Below are positions 15,993 to 24,448 of a stretch of DNA of 36,372 nucleotides, piece after piece (position 1 is the first letter of the stretch; each line of letters begins with the position of its first letter). The position numbers and the translations under genes are program-made. The DNA lies in the NCBI GenBank assembly GCA_030530315.1, contig JAUMVG010000032.1, positions 1-36,372 on the forward strand. The letters are read 5' to 3'. Under the pieces are notes generated by a model. It ran no database searches. It was not told where the DNA came from and was given only the letters and a program-made list of their open reading frames with translations. This DNA is from Clostridia bacterium. Its GTDB lineage: Bacteria; Bacillota; Clostridia; Christensenellales; Aristaeellaceae.

Positions 15993-16514
15993 ATGCCGAG
16001 GATCATCATTGCAGGCACATCGGAAGTCAGCCGCGCACAGCTTTCCCGACTTCTGACCGCCTCCGGCTTCAATGTTTTCCGCCTCTGCGCCTCGGAGGGC
16101 GAGCTGCGGCGGACGCTGAATGAATGCGAGGACGGCATCGTGCTCGTCTCCGGCTTCCAGCCGGAGGACATCTCCGCCGACTTTGGGGACAGCTTCCAGT
16201 TCCTGCTGATCGGCAGGCCGGAGACCCTCTCCGCCTGCGAATCGCCCGGGGTATTCAAGCTGGCCTATCCCTGTCCCGGCAGCGCCGTGCTCGGCGCGGT
16301 GGAGATGCTGACTCAGCTGCACTACATGCGCCTGCCCCACAGGAGCGACGGAGACAGGGCCCTGGTGGAGGAAGCGAAGCGCCTGCTGATGCACCGCGAG
16401 GGCATCGACGAGCCCACCGCCCACCGTCGCATGCAGGTTTACGCCATGCGGCATGGCATCAAAATGACGGATTATGCCGCGCAGTTGTTACAAGGGGGTT
16501 CCAACGATGTATGA
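15993..16514 (+). CDS. ANTAR-domain RNA-binding antitermination regulator
   Basis: 173-aa two-domain protein. Residues 1-110 form a receiver-like domain, but the strand where a phospho-acceptor Asp is expected reads GIVLVSGF, so it is probably a pseudo-receiver not controlled by phosphorylation. Residues about 120-170 are an ANTAR domain (LVEEAKRLLMHREGIDE, then MQVYAMRHGIKMTDYA), which binds paired hairpins in nascent RNA and prevents termination. The ATG at 15993 lies behind AGGAGG. Its stop overlaps the gltB start by 8 bp. Its place between glnA and gltB strongly suggests control of nitrogen-assimilation genes, with the glnA leader terminator as a candidate target. Confidence 0.85.
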   Translation: MPRIIIAGTSEVSRAQLSRLLTASGFNVFRLCASEGELRRTLNECEDGIVLVSGFQPEDISADFGDSFQFLLIGRPETLSACESPGVFKLAYPCPGSAVLGAVEMLTQLHYMRLPHRSDGDRALVEEAKRLLMHREGIDEPTAHRRMQVYAMRHGIKMTDYAAQLLQGGSNDV

Positions 16515-19500
16515 CCAGCAATACCCGCTCTATCATCCCGAATTGGAGCATGAATCCTGCGGCGTCGGCGCGATCGTCGATCTGAGCGGTCGCGCCACCC
16601 ACCGCACCGTGGATCAGGCGCTCACCATCGTGGAGCGCCTGGCCCATCGCGCGGGTTCAGACGCCCTGGGCACCACGGGCGACGGCGTGGGCATCATGAC
16701 CCAGCTGCCCCACGAATTCTTCACCGCATGGGCGCGGGAGGAAGGCATATCCCTCGGCAAGCCCGGCGACTACGGCGTCGGGATGTTCTTTTTGCCCGAG
16801 GATGAAGTTGGGGTTCAAAACATCTGCCGCATCTTCGACCAGCTGGCGGTCTCGGAGGGCATCTCCGTGCTGGGCTGGCGGGACGTGCCCTGCCACCCGG
16901 CCCAGCTGGGCGCGGGGGCACGCCGCACCATGCCCCGCATAAGGCAGTGCTTTTTGAAGCGGCCCGCAGGCATCGCTCCGGGTGCCGACTTCGACCGCAA
17001 GCTGTACATCCTGCGCCGGGTGTTTGAAAAGCAGGATAAGGACACCTACATCTGTTCGCTGTCCAGCCGCACCATCGTCTACAAGGGCATGATGCTGGTC
17101 AGCCAGCTTCGGTCCTTCTACGACGATCTGCAGGACGTGCGCTATGTGTCCCAGATGGCCATGGTGCACTCCCGCTTTTCCACCAACACCTTCCCCAGCT
17201 GGTCCAAGGCCCACCCCCAGCGGATGCTCTTGCACAACGGCGAGATCAACACCATCCGCGGCAACCACGACCGCATGAAGGCCCGGGAGGAGACCATGCG
17301 CTCGTCGGTCATGGGCGACAGCATGAAGCGCGTGCTGCCCGTGGTGGACCCGGACGGCAGCGATTCCCAGATGCTGGACAACACGCTGGAGTTCCTGGCC
17401 ATGAACGGCTTCCCGCTGCCTCTGGCGGGCATGGTGCTGCTGCCGGAGCCCTGGCAGGGGGAAAGGGAAAGCAAGCCCTGGCACGACCTGTACCGCTACT
17501 ATGCCACGATGATGGAGCCCTGGGACGGCCCCGCGGCGATGTTGTATTCCGATGGCGACAGCGTGTGCGCGTCGCTGGACCGCAACGGCCTGCGGCCCCT
17601 GCGCTGCGCCCTGACCGACGATCAGCGGCTGATCCTGTCCAGCGAGGCGGGCGTGCTGTTTGAAGAAAACGCCCACATCCGACGCCGCTGGAAGCTGAAG
17701 GGCGGGGACGTGCTGATGGCCGACCTGCGCACGGGGGAACTGCTGAAATCGGAGGCGTTGAAGACATACTATGCCGGGCAGCACCCCTATGGGGAGTGGG
17801 TGAAGAACATCATTCGTCTGGAGCTACTCCCTCCGTCGCCTCACGGCGACACCTCCCTCGGAGAGGGAGGCATTGGCTCCCGTCCTGGCTCCCTCTCTGA
17901 GGGAGCTGGCACGCGAAGCGTGACTGAGGGAGTCGAGGAAACTGGCTGGCGCAGCCAGACTGAGGGAGTCGACGATGTGGAGACCCTCTGCAAGGCCTTC
18001 GGCTATGCCTGGGAAGACGTACAGGAGGTCATCCTGCCGATGGCGGAAACCGGACAGGAGCCCATCGTGTCCATGGGCGCGGACGAGCCCATCGCCGCCC
18101 TGTCCAAGGCCCACCCGCCGCTGTACGATTACTTCAAGCAGCGCTTCGCCCAGGTGACCAACCCGCCCATCGACGCGCTGCGGGAAGAATGCAAGACGGA
18201 CTGCTCCATCACCATCGGCGACGACGGGAACCTCCTGTCCCGGGACCCCGACAGCTGCACCGTGCTGGAGCTGCCCTCGCCGGTGCTGACGGAGGCGGAA
18301 CTGCGGCGCATCCGGGGCATCGACCACCCGTCGTTTTCAGTAAAGGAGATCTCCCTGCTCTACCCGGTCAAAACCCGGCTCCGCCAGGCCATGCGGGACT
18401 TCTTCGCCGCCTGCGACGCAGCCTGCGTTGGCAGCGCGAACATCCTCATTTTGTCCGACCGGGGCGTGGACGCGGGCCGTCTGGCCATCCCCTCGCTGCT
18501 GGCGGTGTCCGCGCTGGAGCAGCACCTGATACACATCAAGAAGCGCACGAAGGTCTCCGTGATCCTGGAGAGCGGCGAGCCCCGGGACACCCACCAGCTG
18601 GCCATGCTGATCGCCTACGGCGCGCGGGCGGTGTGCCCGTATTTGGCCCACGCGGTCATCCGGAAGGGCCTGTCGGAGAACGCGATAGTAAACTACAATA
18701 AAGCCCTCACCGCCGGTGTTCTGAAGATCGCCTCCAAGATGGGCGTTTCCACGCTGCAGGCCTACCAGAGCGCCCAGCTGTTCGAGGCGGTGGGGCTGGA
18801 TGCGCAGTTCGTCGATCAGTATTTCACCAACACCCCCGCCACCCTGGGCGGCAGGGGCCTGCACGACGTGGAAGCCGACAGCCGATTCCATCACAACGCG
18901 GCCTACGCAGACCCGCTGAAAAGCGGTCTGACCAGCGTCGGCAGGCACAAGCTGCGCACCGGCGAGGGAGCCGAGGAGCACCTCTACAGCCCGAGGGTCA
19001 TCCACCTGCTGCAGCAGGCGGTGTGGACCAACGACAAATCGAAGTTCGACGAATACGCCAAACTGGTGGAGAACGACGGCCCGCACACCATCCGCGCGTC
19101 GCTGGACTTCAATTACGGGGTGTGCAATCCCGTGCCGCTGGACGAGGTGGAGCCCGTTGAATCCATCGTCCGGCGCTTCAGGACCGGGGCCATGTCCTAC
19201 GGCTCCATCTCCCGGGAGGCCCACGAGTGCATGGCGGTCGCCATGAACCGCCTGGGCGGCAGGAGCAACAGCGGTGAGGGCGGCGAGCTGCCGGAGCGCT
19301 TCGGCACCGACCTCAACTCCGCCATCAAGCAGGTGGCCTCCGGGCGCTTCGGCGTGACCCGGGACTATCTGCTGTCCGCGAAGGAGATCCAGATCAAGAT
19401 GGCCCAGGGCGCGAAACCCGGCGAGGGCGGCCATCTGCCCGGCGCGAAGGTGACGGAGAGCGTGGCAAAGACCCGCTGCTCCACCCCGGGGATCTCGCTG

Positions 19501-20907
19501 ATCTCTCCCCCGCCCCACCATGACATCTACTCCATCGAGGATCTGGCGGAACTCATCTACGATCTGCAATGCGCCAATGAAGACGCCAAGGTCACGGTCA
19601 AGCTGGTGTCCTCCACCGGCGTGGGCACCATCGCCAGCGGCGTGGCCAAGGCCGGGGCGGGCGGCATCCTGATCTCCGGCGGCGAGGGCGGCACCGGCGC
19701 GGCCCCCATGTCCAGCGTGCATCACGCGGGCCTGCCCTGGGAGATCGGCCTGGCCGAGGCCCACCAGGTATTGTGCCGGAACCGCCTCAGGCAGACCGTG
19801 ACGCTGGAGACCGACGGCAAGCTGATGAGCGGGCACGACGTGGCCGTGGCGCTGCTGCTGGGCGCGGAGGAATTCGGCTTCGCCACCGCGCCGCTGATCA
19901 CCATGGGCTGCCGTATGATGCGGGTGTGCCAGCTGGGCACCTGTCCCTTCGGCGTGGCGACGCAAAATCCAGAATTGCGCAAGCGGTTCGTCGGCAAGCC
20001 GGAGTACGTGGAGCGCTTCATGATCTTCGTAGCGCAGCAGCTGCGGGAGATCATGGCACGGCTCGGCGCGCGGACGGTGAACGAGCTAGTGGGCCGAAGC
20101 GACCTTTTGAGGATGAAGGACGGCGCGCCCATGGACCTCAGCGCCCTGATCGGCTTTAGCCGGAACACCCACGTCCAGCCGGAATCAAAGCACGATTTCA
20201 GGCTCCATGAGCGCATGGACGCGCGACTTATACAGGACCATGTGCAGCTGACCACCACCGACCGGGCCTTCGGAACGCTTTTAAAGGGCGATCGGCACAT
20301 CCAGGCCCAGGGCTGCGGCGGGCAGAGCTTCGGCGCGTTCCTGCCCAAAGGCCAGAGCGTCGCGCTGTACGGCGTGGCCAACGACTACCTGGGCAAGGGC
20401 CTCTCCGGCGGCACGCTGGCCATCTGCCCGCCCGCGGACGCGGTGTGGAACCCGAAGGACACATTGATCGGCAATGTGGCGCTCTACGGCGCGACCTCCG
20501 GCTATGCCTTCATCGCGGGCATGGCGGGCGAGCGCTTCGCCGTGCGCAATTCCGGCGCGTGGGCCGTGGTGGAGGGCGTGGGCGACCACGGCTGCGAGTA
20601 CATGACCGGCGGCCGCGTGGCCGTGCTTGGGCCGGTGGGCGACAACTTTGGCGCGGGCATGTCCGGCGGCATCGCCTGGGTGCTGGACGAGGGCGGCACG
20701 CTGGAGCGGCGCGTCAACAGGGGTCTGGTCAAGGTGCACGAGGTCACATCAGAGCAGGCCGGGGAGCTGCGAAAGCTGCTGGAGATGCACCTTGAAAGGA
20801 CAGGTTCTGTCAAAGCAAAGGAAATCCTTGAGGATTATGATAAATGGCTGTCGCGGTTCAAGGCGATCATATCGGATGAGTATTTGAACTATTTAAGGAG
20901 GGCGTGA
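16507..20907 (+). CDS. gltB: Glutamate synthase large subunit (GOGAT alpha)
   Basis: Converts 2-oxoglutarate and glutamine into two glutamates. The 1466-aa precursor has a class II amidotransferase whose nucleophile Cys18 (HESCGVG) is exposed by removal of a 17-residue propeptide. A central domain and the FMN/2-oxoglutarate domain follow, then the 3Fe-4S cluster pattern Cx5Cx4C at Cys1135, Cys1141 and Cys1146, and the C-terminal beta-helix. Residues about 440-488 are encoded by a 144-bp repeat insertion in the linker after the amidotransferase. The start at 16507 (GGGGG upstream) overlaps the ANTAR stop. gltD follows directly. Apart from the insertion the sequence looks complete. Confidence 0.96.
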   Translation: MYDQQYPLYHPELEHESCGVGAIVDLSGRATHRTVDQALTIVERLAHRAGSDALGTTGDGVGIMTQLPHEFFTAWAREEGISLGKPGDYGVGMFFLPEDEVGVQNICRIFDQLAVSEGISVLGWRDVPCHPAQLGAGARRTMPRIRQCFLKRPAGIAPGADFDRKLYILRRVFEKQDKDTYICSLSSRTIVYKGMMLVSQLRSFYDDLQDVRYVSQMAMVHSRFSTNTFPSWSKAHPQRMLLHNGEINTIRGNHDRMKAREETMRSSVMGDSMKRVLPVVDPDGSDSQMLDNTLEFLAMNGFPLPLAGMVLLPEPWQGERESKPWHDLYRYYATMMEPWDGPAAMLYSDGDSVCASLDRNGLRPLRCALTDDQRLILSSEAGVLFEENAHIRRRWKLKGGDVLMADLRTGELLKSEALKTYYAGQHPYGEWVKNIIRLELLPPSPHGDTSLGEGGIGSRPGSLSEGAGTRSVTEGVEETGWRSQTEGVDDVETLCKAFGYAWEDVQEVILPMAETGQEPIVSMGADEPIAALSKAHPPLYDYFKQRFAQVTNPPIDALREECKTDCSITIGDDGNLLSRDPDSCTVLELPSPVLTEAELRRIRGIDHPSFSVKEISLLYPVKTRLRQAMRDFFAACDAACVGSANILILSDRGVDAGRLAIPSLLAVSALEQHLIHIKKRTKVSVILESGEPRDTHQLAMLIAYGARAVCPYLAHAVIRKGLSENAIVNYNKALTAGVLKIASKMGVSTLQAYQSAQLFEAVGLDAQFVDQYFTNTPATLGGRGLHDVEADSRFHHNAAYADPLKSGLTSVGRHKLRTGEGAEEHLYSPRVIHLLQQAVWTNDKSKFDEYAKLVENDGPHTIRASLDFNYGVCNPVPLDEVEPVESIVRRFRTGAMSYGSISREAHECMAVAMNRLGGRSNSGEGGELPERFGTDLNSAIKQVASGRFGVTRDYLLSAKEIQIKMAQGAKPGEGGHLPGAKVTESVAKTRCSTPGISLISPPPHHDIYSIEDLAELIYDLQCANEDAKVTVKLVSSTGVGTIASGVAKAGAGGILISGGEGGTGAAPMSSVHHAGLPWEIGLAEAHQVLCRNRLRQTVTLETDGKLMSGHDVAVALLLGAEEFGFATAPLITMGCRMMRVCQLGTCPFGVATQNPELRKRFVGKPEYVERFMIFVAQQLREIMARLGARTVNELVGRSDLLRMKDGAPMDLSALIGFSRNTHVQPESKHDFRLHERMDARLIQDHVQLTTTDRAFGTLLKGDRHIQAQGCGGQSFGAFLPKGQSVALYGVANDYLGKGLSGGTLAICPPADAVWNPKDTLIGNVALYGATSGYAFIAGMAGERFAVRNSGAWAVVEGVGDHGCEYMTGGRVAVLGPVGDNFGAGMSGGIAWVLDEGGTLERRVNRGLVKVHEVTSEQAGELRKLLEMHLERTGSVKAKEILEDYDKWLSRFKAIISDEYLNYLRRA
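17826..17969. repeat. 144-bp hairpin repeat inserted in frame within gltB
   Basis: The element begins ACTCCCTC and ends GAGGGAGT (terminal inverted repeats) and is exactly 48 codons long. Inside are several small palindromes: GTCGCC/GGCGAC, CCTCCCTC/GAGGGAGG, GCTCCCTC/GAGGGAGC, CACGC/GCGTG and CTGGCT/AGCCAG. The same repeat style occurs between genes in many gut Clostridia (general knowledge). Here it is translated as a Gly/Ser/Thr/Glu-rich loop without a stop. Confidence 0.85.
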
Positions 20908-20909
20908 CG

Positions 20910-22289
20910 ATGGGCAAGCCTACTGGATTCATGGAAGTCGCCCGCGCGGAGAACCCATACCGCGATGAGGCGGCGCGCCTTCGCGACTTTGACGACCTGC
21001 ACATCTCCCAGCCCGCCGACGCACGTCATGCGCAGGCCTCCCGCTGCATGAACTGCGGCGTGCCCTTCTGCCAGTCGGACTTCGGCTGTCCGCTGCACAA
21101 CCTGATCCCGGAGTGGAACGACCTGCTGTACCGCGGCAGAGAGCGGGAGGCGCTGGAACGGCTCTTGCAGACCGCGCCCTTCCCGGAATTCACGGGACGG
21201 GTATGCCCGGCGCTGTGCGAGAAGGCGTGCAACCTGGAAAACGATGCTTTAACGAACCGTGACAACGAGCTGTATCTGATCGAGACGGGATTTGAGAAGG
21301 GCTGGATCCATCCGAGGATCCCCCGCAGGCGCACGGGCAGGCGCGTGGCCGTGGTGGGCAGCGGCCCCGCCGGGCTGGCGGCGGCCGACCTGCTGAACCG
21401 GCTGGGACACGAGGTCACGGTCATCGAGCGCGCCGACCGCGCCGGGGGCCTTTTGATGTACGGCATCCCCAACATGAAGCTGCCAAAGGGCGTCGTGGAG
21501 CGCCGCATCCGGCTGATGGAGACCGAGGGCGTGCGCTTCCTTCTGAATACCGAGGCGAAGCCCGAAATCATGGAGGAATACGACGCCGTGGCGCTCTGCG
21601 GCGGCGCGAAGAAGCCGCGCGCCTTGAACGTGGCGGGCATCTTTGCCGTGGACTACCTGACGGCGGCCACCCGGGCCGTGCTGTCCGGAGATGAGCCCGC
21701 CATCGACGCCAGGGGCAGGCATGTGGTGGTCGTGGGCGGCGGCGACACCAGCAACGACTGCGTGGGCACGGCGCTCCGGCAGGGCTGCGCCTCCGTCATC
21801 CAGCTGGAGATGATGCCCGCGCCGCCCGTCGAGCGGACCGCCGGCAACCCCTGGCCCGAATGGCCCCGCACGCTGCGCACCGACTACGGCCAGCTGGAAG
21901 CCATCCATCGGCAGGGCGCGGACCCGCGCGTCTACGAGACGACGGTCAAAAGCATCCAACCGGGAGCTGTGGAAACCGTGAAGCTCAAGGGCTTCGATCC
22001 CATCCCCGGCACAGAGCGGGCCCTCCCCTGCGACCTGCTGCTCATCGCGGCGGGCTTCGTGGGCTGCGAGACGGCCACCGCCGAGCGGTTCAACGTAAAG
22101 CTCAATCCAAGGGGCTGCATGATGCCCGAAAGCGGGGGCCACCATCTGCGGAACAACCTCTTCTCCGCGGGCGATATGCGCACGGGCCAGTCGCTGATGG
22201 TGCGGGCCCTGGCGGACGGCCGGGCGGCGGCACTGGAGATCGAGCGGTATTTGGGTAACTTGGAATTTGTCGGGCTGACGCCCAATTGA
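20910..22289 (+). CDS. gltD: Glutamate synthase small subunit (GOGAT beta)
   Basis: 459-aa NADPH-dependent flavoprotein that passes electrons to GltB. The N-terminal Cys-rich part (CMNCGVPFC near residue 45, GCPLHN, then CPALCEKAC) carries the 4Fe-4S clusters. An FAD motif GSGPAGLAAA lies near residue 148 and an NADPH motif GGGDTSNDC near residue 275. I chose ATG 20910 with AAGGAGG upstream; a GTG at 20904 is too close to that site. The last residues (EFVGLTPN) and the stop codon lie inside a MITE that starts at 22260, so the native C-terminus has been replaced or trimmed. The core appears intact. Confidence 0.95.
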   Translation: MGKPTGFMEVARAENPYRDEAARLRDFDDLHISQPADARHAQASRCMNCGVPFCQSDFGCPLHNLIPEWNDLLYRGREREALERLLQTAPFPEFTGRVCPALCEKACNLENDALTNRDNELYLIETGFEKGWIHPRIPRRRTGRRVAVVGSGPAGLAAADLLNRLGHEVTVIERADRAGGLLMYGIPNMKLPKGVVERRIRLMETEGVRFLLNTEAKPEIMEEYDAVALCGGAKKPRALNVAGIFAVDYLTAATRAVLSGDEPAIDARGRHVVVVGGGDTSNDCVGTALRQGCASVIQLEMMPAPPVERTAGNPWPEWPRTLRTDYGQLEAIHRQGADPRVYETTVKSIQPGAVETVKLKGFDPIPGTERALPCDLLLIAAGFVGCETATAERFNVKLNPRGCMMPESGGHHLRNNLFSAGDMRTGQSLMVRALADGRAAALEIERYLGNLEFVGLTPN

Positions 22290-22466
22290 GAATTGAGAAT
22301 GGAGAATTGGGAATGGTGGTGCAAATCCCTTCGGGATTTGTTTTGATTACGCCCCACAATTTGTGATTCTACGATGATTTGCCACCATTTAATCAGAGAA
22401 ATCCGTAAGGATTTCAACATAAATTCTCAATTCCCAATTCTCAATTCTCAATTAACTAAATTCCAA
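22260..22466. mobile_element. MITE copy 1 (207 bp), covering the end of gltD
   Basis: Bounded by TTGGAATTT (22260-22268) and AAATTCCAA (22458-22466). Just inside are AATTGAGAATTGAGAAT and its inverted counterparts (ATTCTCAATT repeats). The interior has hairpins AAATCCC/GGGATTT and GAAATCC/GGATTTC. No protein is encoded. A near-identical copy at 25417-25609 differs by two substitutions and a 14-bp deletion. I see no clear target duplication. Confidence 0.85.
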
Positions 22467-22502
22467 TTTGTCAAACAGTCATACGACACAGGAGAATAAA
22501 CC

Positions 22503-24125
22503 ATGACCAAATACATCTTTGTCACCGGCGGCGTGGTGTCCGGCCTGGGGAAGGGCATCACCGCAGCGTCGCTGGGGCGGCTTTTGAAGGCGCGGGGCCT
22601 GAAGGTGGCCGCCCAGAAACTGGACCCCTACATCAACGTGGATCCCGGCACCATGAGCCCCTACCAGCACGGCGAGGTGTACGTCACCGAGGACGGCGCG
22701 GAGACCGACCTGGACCTGGGCCACTACGAGCGCTTCATCGACGAGGATCTGAACAGGTTTTCCAACCTGACCACGGGAAAGGTCTATTCGGGCGTCATCC
22801 AGCGGGAGCGCCGGGGCGGCTACCTGGGCAGCACGGTGCAGACCATCCCCCACATCACCGATGAGATCAAGACCTTCATCTACCAGGTAGGCAAAAAGAC
22901 GGGCGCCGACGTGGTCATCACCGAGATCGGCGGCACCATCGGCGACATCGAATCCCAGCCCTTCATCGAGGCCATCCGCCAGGTGGGGCTGGAGGTGGGC
23001 CGCGAAAACGCGCTGTACGTCCACGTCACGCTGGTACCGTACCTGAAGGCCAGCGGTGAGCACAAGTCGAAGCCCACGCAGCACTCCGTGAAGGAATTGC
23101 AAGGCATGGGCATCAGCCCCAACATCATCGTGCTCCGGGTGGACGAGCCCATTACGGACGAGAGCATCTTCGCCAAGATCGCCCACTTCTGCAACGTGAA
23201 GCCCGACTGCGTCATCGAGAACCGAACGCTGCCCAACCTGTACGAAGCCCCGCTGATGCTGGAGGAAGCGAACCTGTCCGGCATCGTCTGCCGGGAGCTG
23301 GGCATCGACGCGCCGGAGCCGGATTTGGCGGAGTGGCGGGCGCTGGTGGAGCGCATCCGCCATCAATCCAGGACTGTGAGAATCGGCCTGGTGGGCAAGT
23401 ATGTCCAGCTGCACGACGCCTATCTGTCCGTGGCGGAGGCCCTGCGCCACGCGGGGTACGCGCTGGACGGCGGTGGGTCCGCCTCCACGAGGGTTGAGAT
23501 TGAATGGATCGACTCCGAGGCGATCAACGAGGAGAATTGCGTCGAAACACTGTCCCGCGTCCAAGGGATCATCGTCCCCGGCGGCTTCGGGAGCCGGGGC
23601 ATCGAGGGGATGATCCTGGCGGTGAAGTACGCCCGCGAGCATCACGTGCCCTACTTCGGCATCTGCCTGGGCATGCAGATCGCCGTGATCGAGTACGCGC
23701 GGCACGTGGCGGGGCTTGAAAACGCCAATTCCCACGAATTCGACGAGAAGAGTCCCTATCAGGTCATCCATTATATGCCCGACCAGAACGACGACATCGA
23801 CAAGGGCGGCACGCTGCGGCTGGGGAGATACCCCTGCGTGCTAAAGCCGGGGACCGCCATCGCCGCCTGTTACGGGACCACCGAGATCAGCGAGCGCCAC
23901 CGTCACCGCTATGAGTTCAACAACGCCTACCGACACGCGCTGCAGGCCGCGGGCCTTGCCCTCTCCGGCCTCTCCCCGGACGGGCGTCTGGTGGAGACCG
24001 TGGAGCTCCCCGGCGAGCGCTTCTTCATCGGCGTGCAGTTCCACCCGGAGTTCAAGAGCCGCCCCAACAAGCCTCACCCGCTGTTTGTGGGTTTCGTCAA
24101 TGCCTCCCTGAAAACCGAATTTTAA
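22503..24125 (+). CDS. pyrG: CTP synthase
   Basis: Makes CTP from UTP, ATP and glutamine in the cytoplasm. The 540-aa product has the synthetase domain starting [17 protein letters not shown], with the conserved [13 protein letters not shown], and the class I amidotransferase with Cys388 in FGICLGMQ and His in FHPEFKSRP. Length is typical. AGGAG lies upstream of the ATG. It follows gltD after the MITE; as a glutamine consumer it fits the hub. No terminator is evident between 24126 and the promoter at 24150. Confidence 0.97.
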   Translation: MTKYIFVTGGVVSGLGKGITAASLGRLLKARGLKVAAQKLDPYINVDPGTMSPYQHGEVYVTEDGAETDLDLGHYERFIDEDLNRFSNLTTGKVYSGVIQRERRGGYLGSTVQTIPHITDEIKTFIYQVGKKTGADVVITEIGGTIGDIESQPFIEAIRQVGLEVGRENALYVHVTLVPYLKASGEHKSKPTQHSVKELQGMGISPNIIVLRVDEPITDESIFAKIAHFCNVKPDCVIENRTLPNLYEAPLMLEEANLSGIVCRELGIDAPEPDLAEWRALVERIRHQSRTVRIGLVGKYVQLHDAYLSVAEALRHAGYALDGGGSASTRVEIEWIDSEAINEENCVETLSRVQGIIVPGGFGSRGIEGMILAVKYAREHHVPYFGICLGMQIAVIEYARHVAGLENANSHEFDEKSPYQVIHYMPDQNDDIDKGGTLRLGRYPCVLKPGTAIAACYGTTEISERHRHRYEFNNAYRHALQAAGLALSGLSPDGRLVETVELPGERFFIGVQFHPEFKSRPNKPHPLFVGFVNASLKTEF

Positions 24126-24149
24126 CGCTTTAGCAATGTAGCATGGGTA

Positions 24150-24177
24150 TTGACATTGAAGCAAAACGTGTTATAAT
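24150..24177 (+). promoter_or_regulatory. Promoter of the leader peptide-ABC transporter operon
   Basis: TTGACA (24150-24155) and TATAAT (24172-24177) with 16 bp between, both perfect hexamers. The start would be near 24184, giving about 265 nt of leader before the binding-protein gene. Confidence 0.8.
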
Positions 24178-24211
24178 CCTTATCAAACACAGAGGAAAGG
24201 TGGGAATAGAC

Positions 24212-24355
24212 ATGAAGCGCGAAATCCGTTCCACGCAGTCTGTTTCCAGCCTTCTCATGCCCTCTGTCCTGTCCGTCAATCATGCTGTGCGATTTATCTT
24301 CGCGCAGCTGTTTTTTGGCATTTTTGGCTTTGGGTTTACGCCGATGCCCATCTGA
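24212..24355 (+). CDS. Phe-rich leader peptide (candidate attenuation leader)
   Basis: 47-codon ORF behind a purine-rich ribosome site (GGAAAGGTGGG). The first half is ordinary; residues 28-42 hold seven Phe (positions 28, 30, 34, 35, 38, 40 and 42), then it ends TPMPI and a TGA. About 30 nt after the stop comes a strong terminator hairpin (24386-24416), then the ABC transporter genes. This is the layout of amino-acid attenuators such as pheA, pheST and trp leaders: ribosome stalling at Phe codons when Phe-tRNA is scarce would change folding of the downstream RNA. CCCATC near the ORF end (24347-24352) can pair with GATGGG in the terminator 3' arm, a possible antiterminator. Function is inference; a small membrane peptide is the alternative. 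Confidence 0.6.
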   Translation: MKREIRSTQSVSSLLMPSVLSVNHAVRFIFAQLFFGIFGFGFTPMPI

Positions 24356-24385
24356 AGAATCGCGGACATGGATCATAGATCATCG

Positions 24386-24416
24386 AAGCGGCTCTCCGGA
24401 TGGGAGGGCCGCTTTT
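24386..24416 (+). terminator. Attenuator hairpin before the ABC transporter genes
   Basis: A 12-bp stem: AAGCGGCTCTCC (24386-24397) pairs with GGAGGGCCGCTT (24403-24414) with one G-T pair and a GGATG loop. The stem ends in four T, two of them inside the stem, and a second T-run follows at about 24427. It lies between the Phe-rich ORF and the binding-protein ribosome site (AGGAGG), so it is positioned for conditional termination. Confidence 0.65.
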
Positions 24417-24448
24417 ATGATACATTCTTTTTCAGGAGGAACCCCATT

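Noticed and set aside
18337-19965. Minus-strand 542-codon frame inside gltB
   Set aside because: Antisense shadow of conserved glutamate synthase codons; His/Ala/Val/Gly-rich product.
22102-22420. Small minus-strand frames in the MITE copies (also at 25314-25577)
   Set aside because: They appear in both MITE copies only because the DNA is repeated; no coding features.
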